From JBBRHF01 sp038223055 (lineage in GTDB: Bacteria; Actinomycetota; Actinomycetes; JACCUZ01), in contig JBBRHF010000032.1 in assembly GCA_038223055.1 (NCBI GenBank), positions 1 to 28,117 on the forward strand: a DNA stretch of 28,117 nt, written 5' to 3'. Under the pieces are notes generated by a model. The model saw only the letters and a program-made list of their open reading frames with translations. It was not told the origin of the DNA and searched no databases. Positions 1 to 7,375 of this stretch are shown here, one piece after another. The number at the start of each line of letters is the position of its first letter. Position 1 is the stretch's first letter. A program made the position numbers and the translations under genes.

Positions 1-1
1 C

Positions 2-1204
2 GACCTCGTCGCCAACGACCACTACCTCGACGCCGCCGACCCGGCTGGCCACATCGAGCTGGCGTTCTGTGCCGACCTGACCCGCTCGCTGGCCGGCGGG
101 AAGCCGTGGCTGCTGATGGAGCACTCGACCAGCGCGGTCAACTGGCAGCCGCGCAACGTCGCCAAGGCGCCCGGCCAGCTGCGGCGCAACAGCATGGCCC
201 ACGTCGCCCGCGGAGCCGACGGAACGCTCTTCTTCCAGTGGCGGGCGTCCCGCGCCGGAGCGGAGAAGTTCCACTCGGCGCTGCTGCCGCACGCCGGCAC
301 CGACACCAAGGTGTGGCGCGAGGTGTGCTCCTACGGTGCGGACGTGCACTCGATCGGCCCGGTCGTGGGCAGCACTGTCACCGCCGAGGTGGCCATGGTG
401 TTCGACTGGCACGCCTGGTGGGCGGTCGAGCTCGACTCGCACCCCTCCGCCGACGTCACCTACCTGGACCGCTGCCACGCCCACTACCGCGCCCTGTGGG
501 AGCGCGGCATCACCGTGGACTTCGTGTCCCCCGACGCTGACCTCACCGGCTACCGGCTCGTCATCGCGCCCACGCTCTACCTCGTCGACGACGCGGCGGC
601 GGCCAACCTGCGCTCCTATGCCGAGGCCGGCGGCACCCTGGTGGTCACCTACTTCAGCGGCATCGTGGACGAGCACGACCACATCCGCCTCGGCGGCTAC
701 CCCGGCGCGTTCCGCGAGCTCCTCGGGGTGCGCACCGAGGAGTTCTTCCCGCTGCGCGCCGGCGAGCAGGTCCGCCTGGACGACGGCAGCACGGACGACG
801 GAAGCACGGCCGACGTCTGGACCGAGCTGACGCATCTGGAGGGGGCGACGGCCGTCGCGTCCTACCTCGACGGCCCGCTGCCCGGCAGGCCGGCGATCAC
901 CCGACACTCCCCCGGCAAGGGCAAGGCGTGGTACGTCGCGACCCGGCTCGACGACGCAGCCACGGGCGCGCTGACCGACCGGCTGCTGGCCGAGTCCGGC
1001 GTGGAGGGACCCCATGGGCACACCGCGGGCGTCGAGGTGGTGCGCCGACGGGGGGACCACGCGACGTACCTCTTCGCGATCAACCACACCGACGCGGAGG
1101 CAACGGTGGCGACGACGGGACGCGACCTGCTCACCGGCACCGACCACCGGGGCATCGTCTCCGTGCCCGCCGGCGGGGTCGTCGTGATCGAGGAGGCAAC
1201 CTGA
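2..1204 (+). CDS. GH42 beta-galactosidase, C-terminal part (cut by window start)
   Basis: This is the C-terminal part of a glycoside hydrolase family 42 beta-galactosidase, which hydrolyses terminal beta-galactosides in the cytoplasm. The frame is already open at base 2 and runs 400 codons to the TGA at 1202-1204. The stretch MEHSTSAVNWQPRN matches the GH42 nucleophile region, with the Glu codon at 119-121. It is followed by FFQWRASRAGAEKFHSA, the usual end of the TIM barrel. A trimerisation (Rossmann-like) domain then covers roughly 390-990, and a small beta C-terminal domain follows. The N-terminal part of the barrel, including the acid/base Glu, lies outside the window. The stop overlaps the start of the DeoR gene (TGATG), so the gene is the upstream member of a galactose operon. 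The family assignment is firm; the true substrate could be a short galacto-oligosaccharide rather than lactose. Confidence 0.93.
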   Translation, partial: DLVANDHYLDAADPAGHIELAFCADLTRSLAGGKPWLLMEHSTSAVNWQPRNVAKAPGQLRRNSMAHVARGADGTLFFQWRASRAGAEKFHSALLPHAGTDTKVWREVCSYGADVHSIGPVVGSTVTAEVAMVFDWHAWWAVELDSHPSADVTYLDRCHAHYRALWERGITVDFVSPDADLTGYRLVIAPTLYLVDDAAAANLRSYAEAGGTLVVTYFSGIVDEHDHIRLGGYPGAFRELLGVRTEEFFPLRAGEQVRLDDGSTDDGSTADVWTELTHLEGATAVASYLDGPLPGRPAITRHSPGKGKAWYVATRLDDAATGALTDRLLAESGVEGPHGHTAGVEVVRRRGDHATYLFAINHTDAEATVATTGRDLLTGTDHRGIVSVPAGGVVVIEEAT

Positions 1205-1998
1205 TGCTGGCGGCACAGCGGCAGGCTCACATCCTCGAGGCCATCGGCCGGGTTGGTGCCGTGCGAGTCCGCGAGCTCGCAGCCGACCTGCGGGTCTCGG
1301 ACATGACCGTGCGCCGCGACCTCGAGGCGCTGTCCCGGCGCGGGCTGGTCGACAAGGTGCACGGCGGTGCGCTGGTCGCGGACAACCACAGCACCGACGA
1401 GCCCGGTTTCGCCGCCAAGTCCGGGCGCGAGCGCGCGGCCAAGGATGCGATCGGCCGGCGGGCCGCGCACCTGGTCGAGCGGGGCAGCTCGATCGCCATC
1501 AGCGCCGGCACGACGACTCACGCTTTCGCCGGACACCTGCTCGCCGTCCCCGACCTCACCGTGGTCACCAACTCCTTCCGAGTGGCCCAGCTGTTCTGGG
1601 AGACCGGCCGATCCGGCGGCGACGTGATCCTCGCCGGCGGCCAGCGCACCCCGTCGGACGCTCTGGTGGGACCGCTGACGGTGGCCGCGCTGCGCGCGCT
1701 GCACGTCGACACGGTGTTCATGGGGGTCCACGGCATCGACGACCGGGCCGGGCTCACCACCCCCAACCTGATGGAGGCCGAGACCGACCGCGCGATGGTC
1801 GCGATGGGCCGGGACCTGGTGGTGCTTGCCGACCACACCAAGTGGGGAGTCGTGGGGCTGAGCCAGATCGCCCGGCTGACCGATGTCTCTCTCCTGGTGA
1901 CCGACGCCGGGCTAGCCCCGTCGGCCCAGGACGCCCTCGGCCCCAAGGTCGGCGAACTGATCATCGCATCCGGCGAGCAGAGCAAGGAGGCGTCATGA
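1204..1998 (+). CDS. DeoR/GlpR-family transcriptional regulator
   Basis: This 264-residue protein is a DeoR-family repressor, probably controlling the surrounding galactoside/galactose genes. An N-terminal DeoR helix-turn-helix occupies about residues 5-58, with the recognition stretch VSDMTVRRDLEAL followed by the family-typical KVHGGAL. The rest (about 75-235) is the DeoRC sugar-phosphate sensor domain, with SAGTTTHAFA and the D-H-T-K-W segment near the end. The ATG at 1204 overlaps the preceding stop, and the gene ends inside the ATGA that starts galT, so it is translationally coupled on both sides. A regulator embedded inside its own operon suggests autoregulation. The effector would be a phosphorylated sugar by analogy with the family; galactose-1-phosphate is a guess. 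Confidence 0.9.
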   Translation: MLAAQRQAHILEAIGRVGAVRVRELAADLRVSDMTVRRDLEALSRRGLVDKVHGGALVADNHSTDEPGFAAKSGRERAAKDAIGRRAAHLVERGSSIAISAGTTTHAFAGHLLAVPDLTVVTNSFRVAQLFWETGRSGGDVILAGGQRTPSDALVGPLTVAALRALHVDTVFMGVHGIDDRAGLTTPNLMEAETDRAMVAMGRDLVVLADHTKWGVVGLSQIARLTDVSLLVTDAGLAPSAQDALGPKVGELIIASGEQSKEAS

Positions 1999-3239
1999 CG
2001 TCCGAGGCCAGGCGTGGCGACGTCGAGGACACCGACGTCGAGGACACCGACGTCGAGGGCACCGACGTCGAGGGCACCGACGTCGAGGACACGGCCGGCG
2101 GGGACACGGCCGTGGACGACACGGCCGGCGATTCTCCGGGCGTGCGGCGCACCGAAACAGTGATGGCCGATGGCCGCGAGCTGATCTACTTCGACGACGT
2201 GGGGGCCGGCAACCGTCGCCTCGATGACCCGCGGGACCTTTCCCCGGCCACCACCCTGTCCCAGCTGCGCTACGACGCTCCGCTGGACGAGTGGGTGACG
2301 ATCGCCTCCCATCGTCAGGGCCGCACCTATTTGCCACCGACCGATGAGTGCCCGCTGTGCCCGTCCCGGGACGGACGGCAGACCGAGATCCCCAGCGACG
2401 ACTACGACGTCGTCGTGTTCGCGAACCGCTTCCCCTCCCTGGCCTGTCCCTCCCCCGCCGGTGACGGGCCCTCGGCGCCGTTCCAGCCCGCGGACCTGTT
2501 CGCGACCCATCCCGGCAACGGCCGCTGCGAGGTCGTGTGCTTCACCTCCGACCACGAGTCCTCGTTCGCCGCGCTGACCCGCCAGCGGGTGCGCACCGTG
2601 ATGGAGGCATGGGTGGACCGGACGGCGGCCCTGTCGGCGCGCCGGGGCGTCGAGCAGGTGTTCTGCTTCGAGAACCGCGGCGAGGAGATCGGGGTCACGC
2701 TGCGCCACCCGCACGGGCAGATCTACGGCTACCCCTATGTCACACCGCGCACCCGCAGGACCCTGGACTCGGCCCGGGCTCATCTGGGCAGCACCGGGCG
2801 CAACCTGTTCGCCGACCTGCTCGAGCGCGAGCGCGCCGCCGGTGAACGCGTGGTCGTCACCGGGGAGCACTGGACCGCGTTCGTGCCGTTCGCCGCCCGC
2901 TGGCCGGTCGAGGTGCACCTCTACCCACACCGTAAGGTGCCCGACCTGGCGGCGCTCACCCGCGAGGAACGCGACGAGTTCGGCGTGGTCTACCTGGACC
3001 TGCTCGCCCGGATGGACGCGCTCTACGGCAAGCCACTGCCCTACATCGCGGCGTGGCACCAGGCGCCGGTGCGGGTCGACCGCGACGTCGCCTATTGTCA
3101 CCTTGAGGTGTTCTCCATCCAGCGGGCGGCCAACAAATTGAAGTTCCTTGCCGGGTCGGAGTCAGCCATGGGCGCATTCGTCAACGACATCACTCCCGAG
3201 CAGATCGCCGCGAGCCTGCGCGACGCGGTGCCCGCATGA
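1995..3239 (+). CDS. galT: Galactose-1-phosphate uridylyltransferase
   Basis: GalT swaps UMP between UDP-glucose and galactose-1-phosphate in the Leloir pathway. The active-site HPH motif is seen in LRHPHGQIYGYPY, and the N-terminal zinc-type Cys pair is in CPLCPSR. NRFPSLA and the C-terminal WHQAPVR/HLEVFSIQRA segments are also typical. The ATG at 1995 overlaps the upstream stop (ATGA) and is preceded by a strong AAGGAGG at 1984-1990, so it is the preferred start. That start adds about 56 residues before the usual beginning (MADGRELIYFDD, Met codon at 2163). The extra segment is acidic and built of five near-identical 15-bp repeats. A start at 2163 (or GTG 2160) would give a normal-length protein but lacks such a good ribosome site. 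Function is sure; the start is less so. Confidence 0.93.
   Translation: MTSEARRGDVEDTDVEDTDVEGTDVEGTDVEDTAGGDTAVDDTAGDSPGVRRTETVMADGRELIYFDDVGAGNRRLDDPRDLSPATTLSQLRYDAPLDEWVTIASHRQGRTYLPPTDECPLCPSRDGRQTEIPSDDYDVVVFANRFPSLACPSPAGDGPSAPFQPADLFATHPGNGRCEVVCFTSDHESSFAALTRQRVRTVMEAWVDRTAALSARRGVEQVFCFENRGEEIGVTLRHPHGQIYGYPYVTPRTRRTLDSARAHLGSTGRNLFADLLERERAAGERVVVTGEHWTAFVPFAARWPVEVHLYPHRKVPDLAALTREERDEFGVVYLDLLARMDALYGKPLPYIAAWHQAPVRVDRDVAYCHLEVFSIQRAANKLKFLAGSESAMGAFVNDITPEQIAASLRDAVPA
2019..2093 (+). repeat. Tandem 15-bp repeat, 5 copies, in galT N-terminus
   Basis: Five consecutive copies of GACGTCGAGGACACC or one-base variants encode D-V-E-(D/G)-T repeats. The unit length is a multiple of three, so the reading frame is kept. 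Shorter ACGGCC-containing echoes follow to about 2125. Confidence 0.95.
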
Positions 3240-4450
3240 CCGAGCCGGTCGACGGGGCCGGCGGCGACGACGAGAGCGCCGCGCTGCGCGACGCCTTCCA
3301 CGGCCAGCTGGGTGGCCAAGCCGCGGGCGTGTGGGCCGCTCCCGGTCGGGTCAACCTGATCGGCGAGCACGTGGACTACAACGAGGGGCTGGTGCTGCCG
3401 TTTGCCCTCGCCCAACGCACCTACGCCGCCGCCGCACCCCGCAAGGACGGGTGGCTTCGGGTGCGTTCGGTGCAGCTGCGCGGCGGCCTCGACACCCAGG
3501 TCAGCCGGCTCCGACCGCCGGCCGAGGGCGGGAGCGGCGGGGACGGCGGCGGCAACGGCAACGGCGACTGGACGGCGTACGTCGCCGGGGTCGTGTGGGT
3601 CCTGCGCGAACAGGGTCACCCCGTGGGCGGACTCGACCTGCTGATCGACGGCCGGGTGCCGGTCGGGGCCGGACTGTCGTCGTCCGCCGCACTGGAGTGC
3701 GCGGTCGCCGTTGCGGCCGCCGACCTGTTCGGGCTGGACCTGCCCGCCGACGACTTGGCCCGGGTCGCCCAGCGCGCCGAGAACGACTACGTCGGCGTGC
3801 CCTGCGGGCTGATGGACCAGATGGCCTCGATGTCCTCGACGGCCGGGCACGCGCTGCTGTTCGACGTACGTTCCGGGGTGGTCGAGCAGGTCCCGTTCTC
3901 GCCGCAGGACGCCGACCTGAGGGTGGCCGTCATCGACACGCGGGTCAAGCACTCGGTCGGCGAGGGAGCCTATGCCGACCGCGTCGACAGCTGCGAGCGC
4001 GCGGCGCAGGCGTTAAAGGTCGCGTCGCTGCGCGACGTCGCGCCCGCAGCTCTGGCCGACGCCCTGGCCCGGGTGCCCGCCGACGCGGCCCCGCGGGTGC
4101 GCCACGTGGTGACCGAGATCGCGCGGGTCGGCGAGGCCGTCGCCGCGCTGCGGCGGGAGGACTGGGCCGGGTTCGGAAGGGCGATGACCGCGTCGCACGT
4201 GTCGTTGCGCGACGACTTCGAGGTGAGCTGCGTCGAGCTCGACGCGGCGGTCGAGGCGGCGCTCGCCGCGGGCGCCCTCGGCGCGCGGATGACCGGGGCC
4301 GGCTTCGGCGGCTCGGCCATCGCCCTCGTCGCGCAGGACCGGCTGGACGAGCTGGTCGCTGGGGTGCAGTCGTCCTTCGCCGCGAAGGGTTATCGCGAGC
4401 CGAAGGTGATCCAGGCTGCGCCAAGCGAGGGGGCCGGGCGGGTCGGCTGA
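3236..4450 (+). CDS. galK: Galactokinase (GHMP kinase)
   Basis: GalK phosphorylates galactose at C1 using ATP, giving the substrate of GalT. The 404-residue protein carries the galactokinase signature APGRVNLIGEHVDYNEG (about residues 33-49), the GHMP ATP loop VGAGLSSSAALE, the catalytic-Asp stretch GLMDQMASM, and the C-terminal MTGAGFGGSAIALV. The ATG at 3236 overlaps the galT stop (ATGA). An odd feature is a Gly/Asn/Asp-rich low-complexity insertion, GGSGGDGGGNGNGD, at about residues 97-110, between the substrate loop and the ATP loop; it probably makes a flexible surface loop. This is the last gene of the GH42-DeoR-galT-galK run. No galE is visible, so the epimerase must be encoded elsewhere. 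Confidence 0.95.
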   Translation: MTEPVDGAGGDDESAALRDAFHGQLGGQAAGVWAAPGRVNLIGEHVDYNEGLVLPFALAQRTYAAAAPRKDGWLRVRSVQLRGGLDTQVSRLRPPAEGGSGGDGGGNGNGDWTAYVAGVVWVLREQGHPVGGLDLLIDGRVPVGAGLSSSAALECAVAVAAADLFGLDLPADDLARVAQRAENDYVGVPCGLMDQMASMSSTAGHALLFDVRSGVVEQVPFSPQDADLRVAVIDTRVKHSVGEGAYADRVDSCERAAQALKVASLRDVAPAALADALARVPADAAPRVRHVVTEIARVGEAVAALRREDWAGFGRAMTASHVSLRDDFEVSCVELDAAVEAALAAGALGARMTGAGFGGSAIALVAQDRLDELVAGVQSSFAAKGYREPKVIQAAPSEGAGRVG

Positions 4451-4689
4451 GGAGTGGGCGAGCTGAGATGTCGGCTGAGATCATTCACCTCCAGCATGGC
4501 GTTGGTCGCGCAAGGTGATACGACGGACACGGAATGCTGGCGGAGCGCCGAAACCTGCACACCGAGAGGCACTCCCACGGGCCGAGTCTCAGGCTTCGAG
4601 GCAACCCTGATCCAAACAGCCATCGAGATCCCTGAACCGGGCAGCCCCTACGGCCCGGAACTGACCGTGGACATCACCGGAAATGGACT

Positions 4690-4860
4690 CGGTCTCGCGA
4701 TACACCGCCGCGCGAATCCACCGCCCGCGTCCTGGCCTGGATCGCCCAGGTGAGCGACCTGCCCGCCGACGGCTCGGTGGTCGTGGTCCACGACCAGCGA
4801 CTTCTACCGCTCCTGCCCGGAGTTTCCGTCGAGACCCTGATGCGCGACGTCGAGCACTGA
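4690..4860 (+). pseudogene. Possible 3' remnant of an unidentified gene
   Basis: One frame ends with a segment that looks like real protein (ARVLAWIAQVSDLPADG, then VVVVHDQRLLPLLPGV and a DVEH end) before a TGA at 4858-4860. No start codon with a ribosome site precedes it in frame, and the coding-like character seems to pass from another frame just upstream (4620-4690), suggesting a frameshifted or truncated gene. I do not recognise the family. It could also be chance coding in GC-rich DNA. Confidence 0.22.
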
Positions 4861-4998
4861 TCAGCGCGTATCGCACGAGCAACGCCCCTACCGCGAGAAC
4901 AAGGAAAGCCCGGATCTCGGCTACGCAGCACGGGGATCCGAAGGGGCGCGGTGCGAGTTCCGAACGGGGCGCGGCCGAAGCCCGGATCAGTACCCGCT

Positions 4999-5004
4999 TA
5001 GGCT
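4999..5004 (+). promoter_or_regulatory. Putative -10 element (TAGGCT) of a leaderless transcript
   Basis: TAGGCT lies six bases before the GTG start at 5011. This spacing would place the transcription start at the first base of the gene, as in actinobacterial leaderless mRNAs. There is no Shine-Dalgarno sequence in the usual window and no clear -35 box. Confidence 0.4.
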
Positions 5005-5010
5005 CGGGGG

Positions 5011-6093
5011 GTGTCAGCCAGCCAGCCGTCAGCCCCCGACCAGCCCGACCAGCCCGACCAGCCCGACCAGCCCCACTCTCGCGCCGAGCCCGACCAGGCC
5101 CAGCCCGGGATGCCCCACCACCGCGCCTTGCCCGATGACGCCGTCCGACCACTGCCCGATCTCCGCGACGACATCGTGGTCCTCCCCGGCGGGCCACGGC
5201 TGGCGCTACGGCGGGCAGACGGCGCCAGGACGCCGGGCGCGGGAACGCGCGGCGACCCGCCGACCGCCGGGACCCCCGGTGTTCTGACCGCGCGACCGTT
5301 CGTCCTCGTGCACGGACTGTCCTCCAATGCGCGACTGTGGGACGGCGTGGCCCGGCGCCTCGCCGCCGCGGGCCACGACGTGGTCGCGGTCGACCTGCGG
5401 GGGCACGGGCGGTCCGAGCAGACCGATGACGGCTACACCACCCGGGCGGCGGCCACCGATCTCGTGGCGCTGTTCGGCGCCCTGTCCCTGACCGGTCCAC
5501 GGTCACCGGTGCTCGCCGGGCAGTCCTGGGGCGGCAACGTCGCGCTGGACATCGCCGCCCGCCACGGCGGAATCGCCGCACTCGGACTCGTCGACGGCGG
5601 CTGGATCCGGCTGCGTGAGCGGTTCGCCGACTTCGACGAGTGCTGGGGTTTGCTCGCGCCGCCGAAGTTTCGCGACCTGCGCCGCGAGCAGATCGACGGG
5701 TGGCTGGCCGAGAACGCCACAGACTGGCCGGACGAGGGCCGTGCGGCCACGCTCGCCAACTTCGCGGAGAATCCCGACGGGACCCTGACCCCGCACCTCA
5801 CCCGAGAGCATCACCGCCAGATCCTGCGCTCCATGTGGGAGGACGACGTCCGCGAGCTCTATCCACTCGTGACGGTCCCCGTGCTGCTGCTGCCCGCCGT
5901 GCCCGACGAGGACGATCCCGAGGCGAGCTCCCGGCACCCCGCCGCGCAGGAGGCGCTGCGGGCGCTGCCCGATGCCGAGGTCAGCTGGTACGTCGGCGCC
6001 CACCACGACCTGCACGCGCAGCAACCCGAGCGGGTGGCGGCCGACCTGCTCGCCCTCGCCGCCCGCGCCGCCGACCCGGCGGCGCGCCCGTGA
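5011..6093 (+). CDS. Alpha/beta-fold hydrolase
   Basis: This 360-residue protein is an alpha/beta hydrolase of the lipase/esterase/haloperoxidase-like group. It shows the oxyanion motif FVLVHGLSSNARLWDG, a VDLRGHGRSEQ turn, the nucleophile elbow GQSWGG (Ser codon near 5524) and a C-terminal catalytic His in GAHHDLHAQQP. The first 90 residues are a disordered Pro/Asp/Gln-rich extension, including four DQP repeats. The GTG at 5011 is preferred because a -10-like TAGGCT sits just upstream. Its stop overlaps the GTG of the next gene (GTGA), so the two are translationally coupled and probably work together. The substrate is unknown; there is no signal peptide, so it should act in the cytoplasm. 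Confidence 0.85.
   Translation: MSASQPSAPDQPDQPDQPDQPHSRAEPDQAQPGMPHHRALPDDAVRPLPDLRDDIVVLPGGPRLALRRADGARTPGAGTRGDPPTAGTPGVLTARPFVLVHGLSSNARLWDGVARRLAAAGHDVVAVDLRGHGRSEQTDDGYTTRAAATDLVALFGALSLTGPRSPVLAGQSWGGNVALDIAARHGGIAALGLVDGGWIRLRERFADFDECWGLLAPPKFRDLRREQIDGWLAENATDWPDEGRAATLANFAENPDGTLTPHLTREHHRQILRSMWEDDVRELYPLVTVPVLLLPAVPDEDDPEASSRHPAAQEALRALPDAEVSWYVGAHHDLHAQQPERVAADLLALAARAADPAARP
5038..5073 (+). repeat. Tandem 9-bp repeat, 4 copies
   Basis: GACCAGCCC is repeated four times and encodes (Asp-Gln-Pro)4 in the N-terminal extension of the hydrolase. It keeps the reading frame. Confidence 0.93.
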
Positions 6094-7346
6094 GCCTGCT
6101 CGTGGTGATGGGCTCCGGTGAGACCGCACCCGCGATGGTCAAGGTGCACCGAGCGGTCTTCGCCTCGCTCGGCCACCAGCACGGTCCGGCCGTCCTGGTG
6201 GACACCCCGTTCGGGTTTCAGGCCAACGCCGACGACCTCACGGCGCGGACCCGGGCCTACTTCGACCAGAGCGTCGGGCAGTCCGTGGACGTGGCCCGAT
6301 GGAGACGGCGCGACGCGCCGCTGGTCGACCAGGAGGCGGCGCTGTCGCTGCTGAGCACCGCGTCATGGGTGTTCGCCGGGCCCGGAAGCCCGTCCTACGC
6401 CCTGCGCCAGTGGGAGGGCACCCCGGTGCCGGGAGCCTTCACCGACGTACTCCAACGGGGTGGGGTTTTCGTGGCGGGCAGCGCGGCGGCGGTCACCATC
6501 GGCAGCCACGCGATCCCGGTCTACGAGATCTACAAGGTCGGCGCCGACCCCGAGTGGCTGCCCGGCCTGGACCTGCTCGGCCGGCTGGCCGGCATCCGGG
6601 CCGCGGTCGTGCCGCACTACGACAACGCCGAAGGCGGGACCTACGACACCCGCTACTGCTACCTGGGGGAGGCGCGGCTGGCCCTGCTGGAGACGGCACT
6701 GCCCGCCGACGCGGGAGTGCTCGGCGTCGACGAGCACACCGCCCTCCTGATCGACCTCGTACGTCGAACCGCCACGGTCGCCGGCAGCGGCCTGGTCACC
6801 GTGCGCAGCCGCGCCGGGAGCACCACGTTCGCCGCCGACGCCGTGCTCGGCTTCGACGATCTCTCGGCCCTGCTGCGCGGGGAGTCCGCCGCTGCGGCCA
6901 CGGGCGGTCCGACACTCGCCGTCGACCCCGCACCGGGCTCCGCGCGCCCGGCCGAGCAGCCCTCGCTGGGCGCCGAGGCGCGCCGGTGCGCCGCCGCGTT
7001 CGACGCGGCGCTGGCGGCGGCCGACGTCGACGGCTGCGTCGAGGCGGTGCTCACCTTGGAAACCGCGTTGCAGGACTGGTCGGCCGACACTCTGCAGAGC
7101 AGCGACGCGGACAGTGCCCGCCGCGCATTGCGCTCGATGGTGGTCCGCCTCGGCGAGCTCGCCAAGGTCGGCGCGCGCGACCCGCGCGAGGTCGTCGGGC
7201 CCTATGTCGAGGTGCTGCTCGACCTGCGCCGCCGGGCCCGCGAGGCCCGCGACTTCGCCAGCAGCGACCTGGTGCGCGACCGGCTGGGCGCCGCCGGGGT
7301 CGAGGTGCGCGACACCGCGACCGGGATGGAGTGGTCGCTGCGCTGA
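6090..7346 (+). CDS. Cyanophycinase/S51-like hydrolase fused to CysRS-type C-terminal domain
   Basis: This 418-residue protein has two parts. Residues 1 to about 270 resemble the class I glutamine-amidotransferase fold of cyanophycinase and peptidase S51: MGSGETAPAMVKVHR at the start, FAGPGSPSYALRQW, then VFVAGSAAAVTIGSHAIP, where a Ser takes the nucleophile-elbow position, and later VVPHYDNAEGG. After an Ala/Pro-rich linker, residues about 320-418 look like the C-terminal helical domain of cysteinyl-tRNA synthetase (PYVEVLLDLRRRAREARDF, ASSDLVRDRLGAAGVEVRDT, ending GMEWSLR). No aminoacylation motifs (HIGH, KMSKS) are present, so it is not a synthetase. The GTG start at 6090 overlaps the upstream hydrolase stop. 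A peptidase or amidase activity is inferred from the fold; the role of the tRNA-synthetase-like tail is unknown. Confidence 0.8.
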   Translation: MSLLVVMGSGETAPAMVKVHRAVFASLGHQHGPAVLVDTPFGFQANADDLTARTRAYFDQSVGQSVDVARWRRRDAPLVDQEAALSLLSTASWVFAGPGSPSYALRQWEGTPVPGAFTDVLQRGGVFVAGSAAAVTIGSHAIPVYEIYKVGADPEWLPGLDLLGRLAGIRAAVVPHYDNAEGGTYDTRYCYLGEARLALLETALPADAGVLGVDEHTALLIDLVRRTATVAGSGLVTVRSRAGSTTFAADAVLGFDDLSALLRGESAAAATGGPTLAVDPAPGSARPAEQPSLGAEARRCAAAFDAALAAADVDGCVEAVLTLETALQDWSADTLQSSDADSARRALRSMVVRLGELAKVGARDPREVVGPYVEVLLDLRRRAREARDFASSDLVRDRLGAAGVEVRDTATGMEWSLR

Positions 7347-7375
7347 GTTCGGCGGCCGAGCCCCGCGGCTGAGCC

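Larger units (their letters stand above)
4451..5010. other. Intergenic region without a supported intact gene
   Basis: Between galK and the alpha/beta hydrolase gene there are about 560 bases without a convincing complete gene. Frames here are short and change coding character. The only stretch that reads like protein is near 4690-4860 (listed separately). Around 4930-4985 there are imperfect direct repeats of CCGAA(C/G)GGGCGCGG, and GCCCGGATC occurs twice. No terminator with a T-run was found after galK. Confidence 0.5.

Noticed and set aside
862..3101. Long minus-strand open frames opposite the DeoR and galT genes
   Set aside because: They are antisense shadows caused by GC-rich third positions. 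The plus strand has clear family motifs and overlapping start/stop signals.
7347..7375. Bidirectional terminator between the convergent genes ending at 7346 and 7376
   Set aside because: Only a weak GC-rich self-complementarity is present, with no stable stem and no T-run.
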